Shown here: positions 1 to 8,605 of the stretch, one piece after another | Numbering within the stretch: position 1 is the stretch's first letter | Layout of the letters: each line of letters begins with the position of its first letter | Source of the DNA: Reyranella sp. | GTDB taxonomy: Bacteria; Pseudomonadota; Alphaproteobacteria; Reyranellales; Reyranellaceae | NCBI GenBank assembly: GCA_029946105.1 | Contig: JAQSDW010000196.1 | Location: 1-64,000, forward strand | Reading direction: 5' to 3' | DNA: 64,000 nucleotides | Notes under the pieces: generated by a model | Databases searched by the model: none | The model's input: the letters and a program-made list of their open reading frames with translations, nothing else | Told to the model about the DNA's origin: nothing | Translations under genes and position numbers: made by a program

Positions 1-997
1 CGCTGTAGTTGCGCCCGCCCAGCACGATCGGCCGCGTCGTCGGCCACCCGCGGGCTTTGTCGTCGGCGCCCTCGATGACGGCGCCGACCGCCACCGTGCG
101 CTCCGCCACCCAAGGACCGCTGTAGAGAAGCTGGGCGGCGTCGCGAAAGGGCGCGTAGTCGAACTCGACCGGCGTCCCGCCAAGAGCCTTCAGTTTCTCG
201 ATGGCCTGTGCATAGAGCGTCGCGTAAGCATCGTCGCCGAAGAATTCGAGCGGCTTCGGTACGCCGAAGCGGAACGCCTTGCCGATGGCCGGTGTCGCGC
301 GAGGAACGCACGCCACGTCCAGCACGACATCGGCATCGGCGCAGCTCAGGGCAAACACCGATACGCAGTCGAGCGAGCGGCAGGCCGGCACGACGCCCTC
401 GTTACTGAACAGGCCCGGCGTGGGCTTCAGGCCGACGATGTTGTTGAAGGCAGCCGGCACGCGACCGGAACCCGCCGTGTCGGTGCCGAGGGAAAAGCTC
501 ACGAGGCCGGACGACACAGCGACCGCCGAGCCCGAGCTCGAGCCGCCGGGCACGTAGTCGGCATCGAAAGGATTGCGCGGCACGCCATAGGGTGAGCGTA
601 CGCCGACGAGGCCGGTCGCGAATTGGTCGAGATTGGTCTTGCCGATGGCGATGGCGCCCGCCGCGACGAGACGCTTCACGACGTCGGCCGACTCCTTTGC
701 GTCATAGGCAAAACCGGGGCAGGCGGCCGTGGTCGCGAGGCCCGCGACGTCGATGTTGTCCTTAACCGCGAAGGGAATGCCGTAAAGCGGCAGGCGATCG
801 ATGTCGCCACGCCGTGCGTCGAGTGCGGCGGCCTGTGCGAGCAGCTCGGCGTCCGAGGCGCGCGAGATCCACACCTTGTCGTCGCCCGCCTCTTTGATGC
901 GCTTCAACACCTCCCCGATCGTCTGCCGGACGTCGAGCGAACCGGCACGGTAGGCGCTCAGCAGCGCATGAACACCAAGGTCGAGGAGGGCTGTCAT
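1..997 (-). CDS. atzF: Allophanate hydrolase, amidase domain (3' end cut by window edge)
   Basis: This amidase-signature enzyme should split allophanate (or urea-1,3-dicarboxylate) into ammonia and CO2 in the cytoplasm. The reading frame starts at an ATG reading MTALLDLG and runs off the left edge, so about 332 residues are visible. The Ser-cisSer-Lys triad elements are present: Lys in GIPFAVKDN, the paired serines in PGGSSSGSAV, and the nucleophile in GTDTAGSGRVPAAF. The following NNIVGLKPTPG and VPACRSLDCVSVFA are wording typical of allophanate hydrolases rather than of GatA. It is divergent from the transporter/atzGEH operon, with about 110 bp between starts. This placement matches its role as last step after an AtzE-type hydrolase. 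The C-terminal domain and any urea carboxylase partner lie outside the window. Confidence 0.85.
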   Translation of the reverse strand, partial: MTALLDLGVHALLSAYRAGSLDVRQTIGEVLKRIKEAGDDKVWISRASDAELLAQAAALDARRGDIDRLPLYGIPFAVKDNIDVAGLATTAACPGFAYDAKESADVVKRLVAAGAIAIGKTNLDQFATGLVGVRSPYGVPRNPFDADYVPGGSSSGSAVAVSSGLVSFSLGTDTAGSGRVPAAFNNIVGLKPTPGLFSNEGVVPACRSLDCVSVFALSCADADVVLDVACVPRATPAIGKAFRFGVPKPLEFFGDDAYATLYAQAIEKLKALGGTPVEFDYAPFRDAAQLLYSGPWVAERTVAVGAVIEGADDKARGWPTTRPIVLGGRNYS

Positions 998-1052
998 GCC
1001 TCGCTTGTAGACAACGCCGGATGTGAATGCAGCCGACAGTTTCGCGCGGGGA

Positions 1053-1069
1053 TTGGCACGGTCCTTGCC
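1053..1069 (+). promoter_or_regulatory. Sigma-54 (-24/-12) promoter of the importer/atzGEH operon
   Basis: The sequence TTGGCACGGTCCTTGCC matches the RpoN consensus TGGCACG-N4-TTGC exactly, with GG at 1055-1056 and GC at 1067-1068 separated by 10 bases. Transcription would begin near 1079, leaving a leader of 20-30 nt before the binding-protein gene. The site implies activation by an enhancer-binding protein such as NtrC; no clear NtrC site was seen in the short upstream region. Confidence 0.75.
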
Positions 1070-1109
1070 TGTTGGGTGCGGGGATAACAGGGAACAAATG
1101 GGGCTTACA

Positions 1110-2714
1110 ATGAAGCGTCGCTCATTCATCAGGACGACGGCTGCCGCCAGCGCCGCCGTCACCGCCGCGCCGGCCATCTGGTCCGAGGCCAAGGCGCAGG
1201 CCCGCAACGAGACGCTTCTGCTGGTGACCGAAAGCCCGCCCAATTCGATGGACATCCAGGGCGTCGGCACCAACCGGCCGGCCTACGAAGTTTCGTGGAA
1301 CACCTACGATCGCTTGATTACCTACGGCGCCAAGAAGGATGCCAACGGCAACGATCATTACGATTACACCAAGCTCGAGCCCGAGCTCGCCACCGACTGG
1401 AACGTCACGCCCACCTCGGCCACCTTCAAGTTGCGCAAGGACGCCAAGTTCCACGACGGCACGCCGATCACTGCCAAGGACGTGAAATGGTCGTTCGACC
1501 GCGCCGTCTCGGTCGGCGGCTTCCCGACCTTCCAGATGGCGGCGGGCTCGCTGGAGAAGAAGGAGCAGTTCGTCGTCGTCGACGACAACACTTTCCGCGT
1601 CGACTTTCTGCGCGCCGACAAGCTCACCATGCCCGACATCGGCGTGCCGGTGCCGGTGATCATGAATTCCGAGCTCTGCAAGAAGAACGCAACCGCCACC
1701 GATCCGTGGGCCATGGAGTGGTTGAAGAACAATCTGGCCGCCGGCGGCGCCTACAAGATCGAACGCTGGCAGCCCGGCCAGGAAGTGGTCTTCGCGCGCA
1801 ATGACGATTGGAAGAACGGGCCGATGCCCAAGGTCCGGCGCGTCATCCAGCGCATCATCCCGTCGGCTGGCAACCGCCGCGCGCTGCTCGAACGCGGCGA
1901 TGCCGACATCTCGTTCGACCTGCCGTCCAAGGATTTCGCCGAACTCAAGACATCGCCCAAGCTCACCGTGATCGGCACGCCGATCGAGAATGCGATGATG
2001 TATCTCGGCATGAACGTGAACCAGAAGCCGTTCGATAACGTCAAGGTGCGCCAGGCTGTGGCCTGGGCCGTGCCCTACCAGCAGATCATGGACTCGGTGA
2101 TGTTCGGCCAGGCGATCCCGCTATTCGGCGGTGCCGACAACAAGTTCAAGGGCGTCTACTGGCCGCAGAAGGATGGTTATAAGACCGACATCGCCAAGGC
2201 CAAGGCGCTGATGGCGGAGGCGGGCTATCCCAACGGCTTCGAGACGACCCTGTCGTTTGACCTCGGCCTCGCCAGCACCAACGAGCCGCTCACGATCCTG
2301 GTCCAGGAGAGCCTGGCGCAGATCGGCATCAAGTCCACGATCAACAAGATCCCGGGCGCCAACTGGCGTGGCGAACTGCTCAAGAAGAACATGCCGATGA
2401 TCACCAACGCCTTCGGCGGCTGGCTGAACTATCCGGAGTATTTCTTCTTCTGGTGCTATCACGGCCAGAACGCCGTCTTCAACACGATGGGCTACAAGAA
2501 CCCGACGATAGACGCGCTGATCGACAAGGCGCGGTTCACCACGGGTCCGGAGTATGAGGCGGCGGTCAAGGGTTTCATCGACATCGCCTTCGAGGAGGTG
2601 CCGCGGGTGCCGATCTTCCAGCCGCTGCTGAACGTGGCGATGCAGAAGAACGTCACCGGCTACCGCTACTGGTTCCACCGCCAGCTCGACTATCGCCAGC
2701 TCGTGAAGAGCTAG
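1110..2714 (+). CDS. ABC transporter substrate-binding protein, family 5 (peptide/nickel type), Tat-like signal
   Basis: This is the periplasmic receptor of an oligopeptide-type importer, 534 residues, a normal length for SBP_bac_5. The N-terminus MKRRSFIRTTAAASAAVT is a twin-arginine-type signal ending near the AKAQA site, so it may be exported folded. The typical NDDW and KDVKWSFDRAV segments of the family are present. I chose the ATG at 1110; an in-frame ATG at 1098 (MGLT-) is equally possible and would only lengthen the n-region. It is the first gene of the sigma-54-driven operon and is followed 21 bp later by its permease. The ligand is unknown. The linked atzG/E/H genes suggest a nitrogen-rich amide or ureide rather than a peptide. 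Confidence 0.88.
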   Translation: MKRRSFIRTTAAASAAVTAAPAIWSEAKAQARNETLLLVTESPPNSMDIQGVGTNRPAYEVSWNTYDRLITYGAKKDANGNDHYDYTKLEPELATDWNVTPTSATFKLRKDAKFHDGTPITAKDVKWSFDRAVSVGGFPTFQMAAGSLEKKEQFVVVDDNTFRVDFLRADKLTMPDIGVPVPVIMNSELCKKNATATDPWAMEWLKNNLAAGGAYKIERWQPGQEVVFARNDDWKNGPMPKVRRVIQRIIPSAGNRRALLERGDADISFDLPSKDFAELKTSPKLTVIGTPIENAMMYLGMNVNQKPFDNVKVRQAVAWAVPYQQIMDSVMFGQAIPLFGGADNKFKGVYWPQKDGYKTDIAKAKALMAEAGYPNGFETTLSFDLGLASTNEPLTILVQESLAQIGIKSTINKIPGANWRGELLKKNMPMITNAFGGWLNYPEYFFFWCYHGQNAVFNTMGYKNPTIDALIDKARFTTGPEYEAAVKGFIDIAFEEVPRVPIFQPLLNVAMQKNVTGYRYWFHRQLDYRQLVKS

Positions 2715-2735
2715 GCGCGGGCGCCGGAGGCGGCG

Positions 2736-3749
2736 ATGCTGAACCTGCTGCTGTCGCGGCTGGCGACGGCGATCCCCAGCATCGTCGGGGTCGTCATCGT
2801 CACCTTCATTCTGACCCGCATGCTGCCGGGTGACCCCGCAGCCTATTTCGCCGGGCTGGCCGCGAGCCCGCAGGCGATCGCGGAGATCAGGACCAAGCTC
2901 GGCCTCGACAAGCCGCTGCCCGAGCAGTTCGTCGCCTATATCGGCGATCTGCTGCACGGCAACCTCGGCAATTCGCTCAGTACCGGCCAGCCGGTGGTGA
3001 CGGAAATCGCCACGCGCCTGCCGGCCTCGGCCGAGCTCACACTGTTTGCCCTGATCCTGGCGGTGGCGATCGCCATTCCGCTCGGCGTGCTGGCCGCGGT
3101 GAAGCAGGGCACCTGGATCGATCACACCTGCCGCATCGTCACGACGGCGGGGGTGTCGTTGCCGGTGTTCTTCACCGGCCTGCTGTTCGCCTACGTCTTC
3201 TATTATCTGCTGCAGTGGGCGCCGGCGCCGACCGGGCGGCTCGACGTCTTTCTCTCAGCCCCGACCCACATCACGGGCTTCTACCTGATCGATTCGGCGC
3301 TCACCGGCAATCTCGAGGCGTTCTGGGGAGCTCTAAGTCAGCTCGCGCTCCCGGCGATCTCGATGGCGATCTTTTCCCTGGCCCCGCTCGCCCGCATGAC
3401 ACGCGGCTCGATGCTGGCGGTGCTGGGCAGCGACTTCATCCGCACCGCGCGGGCGAGCGGCCTCAGCCCGCGCACGGTCGTCTTCACCTATGCCTTCCGC
3501 AACGCCGTGCTGCCGGTCATCACGACGCTCGGCATGGTGTTCTCCTTCCTGCTGGGCGCGAACGTGCTGATCGAGACGGTGTTCGCCTGGCCGGGCATCG
3601 GCCTTTATGCGGTGAACGCTCTCATCACCTCTGATTATGCGCCGGTGCAGGGCTTCGTGCTCACCATGGCGGTGCTCTACGTGGTGCTCAACCTCACCAT
3701 CGACTTCCTCTACGGCCTGGTCGATCCGCGCGTGCGGCTGGACTCCTGA
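2736..3749 (+). CDS. ABC transporter permease, DppB/OppB type
   Basis: First inner-membrane permease of the peptide-type importer, 337 residues. It starts at an ATG with a strong GGAGGCGGCG ribosome site. The N-terminal transmembrane helix leads into the family signature RMLPGDPAAYFAG, followed by about five more hydrophobic segments. The EAA-type cytoplasmic loop that docks to the ATPases reads ARASGLSPRTVVFTYAFRNA. It ends with the usual DFLYGLVDPRVRL. It sits 2 bp before the DppC-type gene, consistent with a co-translated heterodimeric channel. Confidence 0.92.
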   Translation: MLNLLLSRLATAIPSIVGVVIVTFILTRMLPGDPAAYFAGLAASPQAIAEIRTKLGLDKPLPEQFVAYIGDLLHGNLGNSLSTGQPVVTEIATRLPASAELTLFALILAVAIAIPLGVLAAVKQGTWIDHTCRIVTTAGVSLPVFFTGLLFAYVFYYLLQWAPAPTGRLDVFLSAPTHITGFYLIDSALTGNLEAFWGALSQLALPAISMAIFSLAPLARMTRGSMLAVLGSDFIRTARASGLSPRTVVFTYAFRNAVLPVITTLGMVFSFLLGANVLIETVFAWPGIGLYAVNALITSDYAPVQGFVLTMAVLYVVLNLTIDFLYGLVDPRVRLDS

Positions 3750-3751
3750 GC

Positions 3752-4597
3752 ATGCTGCCGCTGCTCCGCCACGCCCGCTACGTCCTGTCGGAGAACCCGG
3801 TCACCGGGATCGCTTTCGGCCTGTTCGCACTGTTTCTGTTCGCCGCAATCCTGGGCCCTGTGCTGGCGCCCTACAATCCGATGCAGAGCAACGCCGCCAT
3901 GGCGCTGAAGCCGCCGTCGGTCGCACACTGGTTCGGCACCGACCAGCTCGGTCGCGACATCTTCAGTCGAGTGCTGGTGGCCACACGCCTCGACCTCACC
4001 ATCGCCTTCGCCTCGGTCATCCTGGCCTTCTTCCTCGGTGCGCTATCGGGTGTCGCGGCGGGTTATTTCGGCGGCTGGACCGATCGCATCGTCGGGCGCC
4101 TGGCCGACACGATCATGGCCTTTCCGCTGTTCGTGCTGGCCATGGGCATCGTGGCGGCGCTCGGCAACGAGGTGATCAACATCGTGATCGCCACCGCCAT
4201 CATCAATTTCCCGCTCTACGCCCGCGTAGCGCGCGCCGAGGCCAACGTGCGACGCGACGCAGGCTTCGTCGAGGCGGCGCGACTCTCGGGCAATGGCGAG
4301 ACGCGCGTACTGCTGGGCCATGTGCTGCCCAACATCATGCCCATCATGATGGTGCAGATGTCGCTCACCATGGGCTACGCCATCCTGAACGCCGCCGGCC
4401 TGTCGTTTATCGGGCTCGGTGTCCGCCCACCCGCCGCCGAGTGGGGCATCATGGTCGCCGAGGGCGCCAACTTCATCCAGTCGGGCGAATGGTGGATCGC
4501 GCTCTTTCCCGGCGCCACGCTGATGCTGGCAGTCTTCTGCTTCAATCTCCTGGGCGACGGGCTGCGCGACATCATCGATCCAAGGATGCGCACATGA
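3752..4597 (+). CDS. ABC transporter permease, DppC/OppC type
   Basis: Second permease of the same importer, 281 residues. The periplasmic loop contains the family landmark HWFGTDQLGRDIFSRVL. The EAA loop reads VEAARLSGNGETRVLLGHVL, and the C-terminus FNLLGDGLRDIIDPR is characteristic of the DppC branch. Its stop codon overlaps the start of the next ATPase gene (ATGA), indicating translational coupling. Together with the DppB-type protein it should form the translocation pore fed by the upstream binding protein. Confidence 0.92.
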   Translation: MLPLLRHARYVLSENPVTGIAFGLFALFLFAAILGPVLAPYNPMQSNAAMALKPPSVAHWFGTDQLGRDIFSRVLVATRLDLTIAFASVILAFFLGALSGVAAGYFGGWTDRIVGRLADTIMAFPLFVLAMGIVAALGNEVINIVIATAIINFPLYARVARAEANVRRDAGFVEAARLSGNGETRVLLGHVLPNIMPIMMVQMSLTMGYAILNAAGLSFIGLGVRPPAAEWGIMVAEGANFIQSGEWWIALFPGATLMLAVFCFNLLGDGLRDIIDPRMRT

Positions 4598-5577
4598 CTG
4601 CGGTGCCCGCTCTTTCGGTGCCCGCCCTCTCGGTCGAGGACCTGTCGGTCGAGTTCCGCACGCGCTCCGGCGTCGTCAAGGTGCTGGAGCATGTGTGCTT
4701 CAGCGTCGACAAGGGCGAGACCGTGGCGCTGGTGGGCGAGAGCGGATCGGGCAAGTCGGTCACGGCCTTCGCCGTCATGGGCATCCTCGATGCCGCCGGC
4801 AAGGTGACGTCGGGGCGGGCGATGTTCGGTGGCGCCGACCTGCTGGCGTTGAGCGAGCACGATCTTGCCGAGCAGCGCGGCCGCGAACTCTCGATGATCT
4901 TCCAGAATCCGCGCACGGCGCTCAATCCGATCCGTCGCGTGGGACGCCAGATCGCCGACGTGCTGGTGCGCCACGGCGGCGCCACCCGCAACGATGCCCC
5001 GCGGGCCGCGATCGAGATGCTGAAGAAGGTCCGCATTCCCGATCCCGAGCGCCGCGCCGAGGCCTATCCCTTCGAGCTGTCGGGCGGCATGTGCCAGCGT
5101 ATCATGATCGCCATCGCACTCGCCTGCCGGCCGGCGCTGCTGATCGCCGACGAGCCGACCACCGGCCTCGACGTCACCACCCAGGCCGTGATCATGGACC
5201 TGATCGGTGAGCTGGCGGGCGAGGCGGGCATGGCCACGATCTTCATCACCCACGACCTGGCGCTGGCCGCCGAATACTGCGACCGCATCGTGGTCATGCA
5301 TGCCGGCCACATCGTCGAGGCCGCCCCGGGCCGCGACCTGTTCGCCTATGCGCGCCATCCCTATTCGGCCAAGCTGTTGGCCGCGACGCCGGGTGAGACG
5401 GTCTCGCTCGAGCAGATGGCCTCGATCCCCGGCGGCCTGCCGGACCTGCGCCGCGCCGACCTGCCGGCCTGCCGCTATAGCGGCCGCTGCGAGCGTCGCC
5501 TCGACCAATGCGCCCAACCTCTGCCGCAGAGAACCGTGGGTGAGCGCCACGTCATTGCCTGCTGGAATCCGCTATGA
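4594..5577 (+). CDS. ABC transporter ATP-binding protein, DppD/OppD type
   Basis: One of the two ATPases that energise the importer, 327 residues. Walker A is GESGSGKS at about residues 48-55, the ABC signature is LSGGMCQR, and Walker B is LLIADEPTTGLD. The C-terminal oligopeptide extension carries the cysteine pattern (ACRYSGRCERRLDQC) seen in this subfamily, which may bind an Fe-S cluster. The start is the ATG overlapping the permease stop. A duplicated ALSVPALSVE stretch lies at the N-terminus. It overlaps the next ATPase gene by 4 bp. Confidence 0.92.
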   Translation: MTAVPALSVPALSVEDLSVEFRTRSGVVKVLEHVCFSVDKGETVALVGESGSGKSVTAFAVMGILDAAGKVTSGRAMFGGADLLALSEHDLAEQRGRELSMIFQNPRTALNPIRRVGRQIADVLVRHGGATRNDAPRAAIEMLKKVRIPDPERRAEAYPFELSGGMCQRIMIAIALACRPALLIADEPTTGLDVTTQAVIMDLIGELAGEAGMATIFITHDLALAAEYCDRIVVMHAGHIVEAAPGRDLFAYARHPYSAKLLAATPGETVSLEQMASIPGGLPDLRRADLPACRYSGRCERRLDQCAQPLPQRTVGERHVIACWNPL

Positions 5578-6596
5578 CAGAGGCGGTAGCCCCCGGGCCG
5601 TTGCTCGATATCGCCGAGCTGGCCAAGCGATTCACCGTCGGCAGCAAGCAGAGCCTGCTGGCGCGGGCCACGTCGTTTCGCAAACCGGTGGCGCCGCTAC
5701 CGCAGCTTTATGCGGTCGACGAGGTGAGCTTCACCATCGGCCGTGGCGAGACGGTCGGGCTGGTGGGCGAGTCGGGTTGCGGCAAGTCCACCCTGGTGCG
5801 TCTGATCAACCGCCTGCTCGATCCGACTTCGGGAAGCATCCGTCTGGGGGGTGCAGAACTGGCCGACTTCAAGGCGCGGAACTTTGCCGCCAATCCCCAT
5901 CGCGCCCGCATCCAGATGGTGTTCCAGGACGCCAGCGACTCGCTCAATCCGCGCTACACGGCGGCCGACGCCATCGCCGATCCGATCCGGCGGCTGAAGA
6001 AAATGTCGGGGCCCGATCTTGCGGCAAGGGTTGAGAAGCTCGCCGACATGACCGGCCTGCCGCGCGAGCTTCTGTCGCGCTTCCCGCACCAGCTTTCGGG
6101 CGGCCAGAAGGCGCGCGTCGGCATCGCACGCGCGATTGCCGTCGAGCCCGAACTGCTGATCCTCGACGAGCCGACGGCCGCGCTCGACGTCTCGGTGCAG
6201 GTCGTGATCCTGCAGCTTCTGCAGCAGCTCAAGCGCGAACTCGGCATGAGCTATCTGTTCGTGAGTCACGATCTCAACGTCGTGCGGCTGCTCTGCGACC
6301 GGGTGCTGGTGATGTATCTCGGCAAGGTCGTGGAGCAGGGGCCGGCCGCCGAAGTCTTCGCCGATCCGAAGCACCCCTATACCAAGGCGCTGATCTCGGC
6401 GATCCCGCAGGCCGAGCCCGAGCAGCGGGTCGGCCGCCTGCGCCTGGGCGGCGAGCCGCGCAGCCCGATCGATCCCGATCCGCGGGTCTGCCGCTTCTAT
6501 GGCCGCTGCCCCAAGGGCACGCCGCGCTGCGCCGAGGATATGCCGCTCTTGCGTCCGGCTGGTCTGGCGCGGCAGGTTGCCTGTCACTTCGCTTGA
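5574..6596 (+). CDS. ABC transporter ATP-binding protein, DppF/OppF type
   Basis: Second ATPase of the importer, 340 residues. It shows Walker A GESGCGKST, signature LSGGQKARVGIARA, and Walker B LLILDEPTAALD followed by the FVSHDLNVV switch histidine segment. The C-terminal RVCRFYGRCPKGTPRC again has the cysteine-rich tail of oligopeptide ATPases. Its start overlaps the preceding stop. Twelve bases after its stop the atzG-like gene begins behind GGGAGGAAAGAC, so transport and hydrolysis genes are in one transcription unit. Confidence 0.92.
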   Translation: MTEAVAPGPLLDIAELAKRFTVGSKQSLLARATSFRKPVAPLPQLYAVDEVSFTIGRGETVGLVGESGCGKSTLVRLINRLLDPTSGSIRLGGAELADFKARNFAANPHRARIQMVFQDASDSLNPRYTAADAIADPIRRLKKMSGPDLAARVEKLADMTGLPRELLSRFPHQLSGGQKARVGIARAIAVEPELLILDEPTAALDVSVQVVILQLLQQLKRELGMSYLFVSHDLNVVRLLCDRVLVMYLGKVVEQGPAAEVFADPKHPYTKALISAIPQAEPEQRVGRLRLGGEPRSPIDPDPRVCRFYGRCPKGTPRCAEDMPLLRPAGLARQVACHFA

Positions 6597-6608
6597 GGGA
6601 GGAAAGAC

Positions 6609-6809
6609 GTGGCCGACGAGAAGCCTGCGGAGAAGCTAGACGTGGCGCGCCTGGTCGACGAGACGGCGAAGGCCATCGGCCTGCCGATCGCGGCCGAGTC
6701 CCGCGCCAACGTGATCCTGAACTACGAGCGATCGCTGACGATCGCGCGGCCGCTGCTCGAGGTCGAACTCGACGACGAGCTGACGCCCGGTCCGGTGTTC
6801 CGGCCATGA
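6609..6809 (+). CDS. atzG: AtzG/HpxX-like small subunit (DUF4089), partner of the AtzE-type hydrolase
   Basis: A 66-residue acidic helical protein starting at GTG behind a good ribosome site. Its small size, position directly before an AtzE-type gene and C-terminal DELTPGPVFRP fit the DUF4089/AtzG family. Members of that family are GatC-like and wrap around the amidase subunit. In Pseudomonas sp. ADP, AtzG forms a complex with AtzE, and Klebsiella hpxX occupies the same place in the oxalurate locus. Its stop overlaps the atzE start by 4 bp, which supports a stoichiometric complex. Identification rests on size, context and weak motif likeness. Confidence 0.8.
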   Translation: MADEKPAEKLDVARLVDETAKAIGLPIAAESRANVILNYERSLTIARPLLEVELDDELTPGPVFRP

Positions 6810-8188
6810 GCGATCCTCTCTCGAAGGCGGCGACCGCGACCGAAATCGCGGCTGCGGTGAGGAGCGGCAAGGCCAAGGCCACTGCCGTGATCGAGGCCAC
6901 GCTGAAGCGCATCGAGAAGTCGGAGCCCACGATCAACGCCTTCACCGACGTGGTGGCCGAGCGGGCGCGCAAACGCGCGGCCGAGATCGATGCCGGCAAT
7001 CACCGCGGGCCCTTGATAGGCGTGCCGTTCGCGGTCAAGAATCTGTTCGATATCGAAGGCCTGCCGACGCGGGCCGGCTCCAAGATCAACGTCGATGGGC
7101 CGAAGGCGGCACGCGACGGCGCGCTGGTGCGCAAGCTCGAGGCCGCGGGCGCGATCCTGGTCGGCGGCCTCAACATGGGAGAATACGCCTACGATTTCAC
7201 TGGCGAGAACGTGCACTACGGCCCGTCGCGCAATCCGCGCGACACGACGCGCATGTCCGGTGGCTCGTCGGGCGGTTCGGGTGCCGCGGTGGCGGCGGGC
7301 GAGGTGCCGCTGGCGCTGGGCTCCGACACCAACGGCTCGATCCGCGTGCCGTCCTCGCTCTGTGGCCTGTTCGGCCTAAAACCGACCTATGGCCGTCTGA
7401 GCCGCGCAGGTTCGTTCCCGTTCGTCGACGCTTTCGATCATTTGGGGCCGATCGCGCGCTCGGCCGAGGATCTGGCGTTGTCGTTCGACGCGATGCAGGG
7501 CTGGGATCCCGACGACCCGGTCTGCACCGATCGTCCTGCCGATCCGACCCTGCAGCGGCTGATCGAGGGCATCGACGGGCTGCGCATTGCAATCGCCGGC
7601 GATTATTTTGCCAAGGGTGGCGAGCCCGAGATGTTCGAGGCCGTGGCAACGGTGGCGAAGGCGCTGGGTGCAACGAAGACGGTCGTGCTGCCGGAGGCGG
7701 CGGCGGCGCGGGCGGCGGCCTATGTCATCACCGCCGTCGAGGGCGGGCAGCTTCATCTGCCGCGGCTGAGAAGCCGCCCGCAGGATTTCGACCCCGACAC
7801 GCGCGAACGCTTCATGGCCGGCGCCCTGCTGCCGGGCTCCTGGTACGTGAAGGCCCAGCGCTTCCGCCGCCGCTATCGCGCAAACGTTCTGAAAATCTTC
7901 GACCAGGCCGACATCGTCCTCGCGCCGGCCACGCCCTGCACGGCGCCCAAGCTCGGCCAGGTCATGATGAAACTGGGTGGCGTCGATCTGCCGGTGCGCG
8001 CCAATCTCGGAGTCTTCACCCAGCCGATCTCGTTCATTGGCCTGCCCGTGGTGGTGGCGCCGCTGCAGCGGCCGGGCGGCCTGCCGATCGGCGTACAGAT
8101 CATCGCCAAGCCTTTTAACGAACAGGCAGCCCTTCGCGTCGCCGCCTTCCTGGAGAAGCAGGGCGTCGCCAGCGCGCCGCCGGCCTGA
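6806..8188 (+). CDS. atzE: AtzE/HpxY family amidohydrolase (1-carboxybiuret hydrolase-like)
   Basis: Amidase-signature enzyme of 460 residues. The catalytic Lys78 (VPFAVKNLFD), cis-Ser155 (SGGSSGGSG) and nucleophile Ser179 (GSDTNGSIRVPSS) sit at the usual spacing. GSKINVDGP, LNMGEYAYDF and FGLKPTYGRLSRAGSFPFVD are the wording of AtzE-family proteins rather than GatA. The characterised AtzE-AtzG complex deaminates 1-carboxybiuret to urea-1,3-dicarboxylate, the substrate used by AtzF-type allophanate hydrolase, which is encoded divergently here. No cyanuric acid hydrolase (AtzD) is visible, so the true substrate could be another ureide such as an oxalurate-type compound. The start overlaps the atzG stop. 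Confidence 0.85.
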   Translation: MSDPLSKAATATEIAAAVRSGKAKATAVIEATLKRIEKSEPTINAFTDVVAERARKRAAEIDAGNHRGPLIGVPFAVKNLFDIEGLPTRAGSKINVDGPKAARDGALVRKLEAAGAILVGGLNMGEYAYDFTGENVHYGPSRNPRDTTRMSGGSSGGSGAAVAAGEVPLALGSDTNGSIRVPSSLCGLFGLKPTYGRLSRAGSFPFVDAFDHLGPIARSAEDLALSFDAMQGWDPDDPVCTDRPADPTLQRLIEGIDGLRIAIAGDYFAKGGEPEMFEAVATVAKALGATKTVVLPEAAAARAAAYVITAVEGGQLHLPRLRSRPQDFDPDTRERFMAGALLPGSWYVKAQRFRRRYRANVLKIFDQADIVLAPATPCTAPKLGQVMMKLGGVDLPVRANLGVFTQPISFIGLPVVVAPLQRPGGLPIGVQIIAKPFNEQAALRVAAFLEKQGVASAPPA

Positions 8189-8198
8189 GGAGATAAAA

Positions 8199-8597
8199 AT
8201 GGAAATCAATATCCCCGAGGTCGTGGGCGAGGTGACTGCGGCCTTCAATCGCTACGAGATGGCGCTCAACACCAACGACGTGGTGACGCTCGACTCGCTC
8301 TTCTGGAAGAGCCCGCACACGCTACGCTACGGTATCGGCGAGCAGCTCTACGGCCACGACCAGATCGCGGCCTTCCGCGCCGGACGCGATCCCGGCTTCG
8401 TGCTCAATCGCGACCTGCTGAAGCTCTGGATCGTCACCTACGGCCGCGACTTCGGTACGGCGAACTGCGAGTTCCGTCGCCACGGCGCCACCAAGACCGG
8501 TCGGCAGAGCCATACCTGGATGCGCACTCCTGAGGGTTGGCGTATCGTGGCCGCGCACGTCTCGCTGCTTGGCGAGGTGACGCCCATGAAAGCCTAA
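8199..8597 (+). CDS. atzH: AtzH/HpxZ-like protein (DUF3225, SnoaL/NTF2 fold)
   Basis: A 132-residue protein with an excellent GAGGAG ribosome site, 10 bp after atzE. The N-terminal EVTAAFNRYEMALNTNDVVTLDSLFW and the C-terminal HTWMRTPEGWRIVAAHVS are typical of the HpxZ/AtzH branch of the NTF2-like superfamily, in which an aromatic cavity can bind a small amide. Family genes accompany atzG-atzE or hpxX-hpxY, so the trio is conserved as a unit. The exact chemistry in this organism is not established. A role in handling the carboxylated product or substrate of AtzE is inferred from linkage. Confidence 0.82.
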   Translation: MEINIPEVVGEVTAAFNRYEMALNTNDVVTLDSLFWKSPHTLRYGIGEQLYGHDQIAAFRAGRDPGFVLNRDLLKLWIVTYGRDFGTANCEFRRHGATKTGRQSHTWMRTPEGWRIVAAHVSLLGEVTPMKA

Positions 8598-8605
8598 GGG
8601 ACGAA

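Noticed and set aside
3637-4593. Upstream extension of the DppD-type ATPase over the DppC permease gene
   Set aside because: The region is a shifted frame of the permease, Arg/His-rich and without motif. The ATG at 4594 overlaps the permease stop and gives a normal ATPase.
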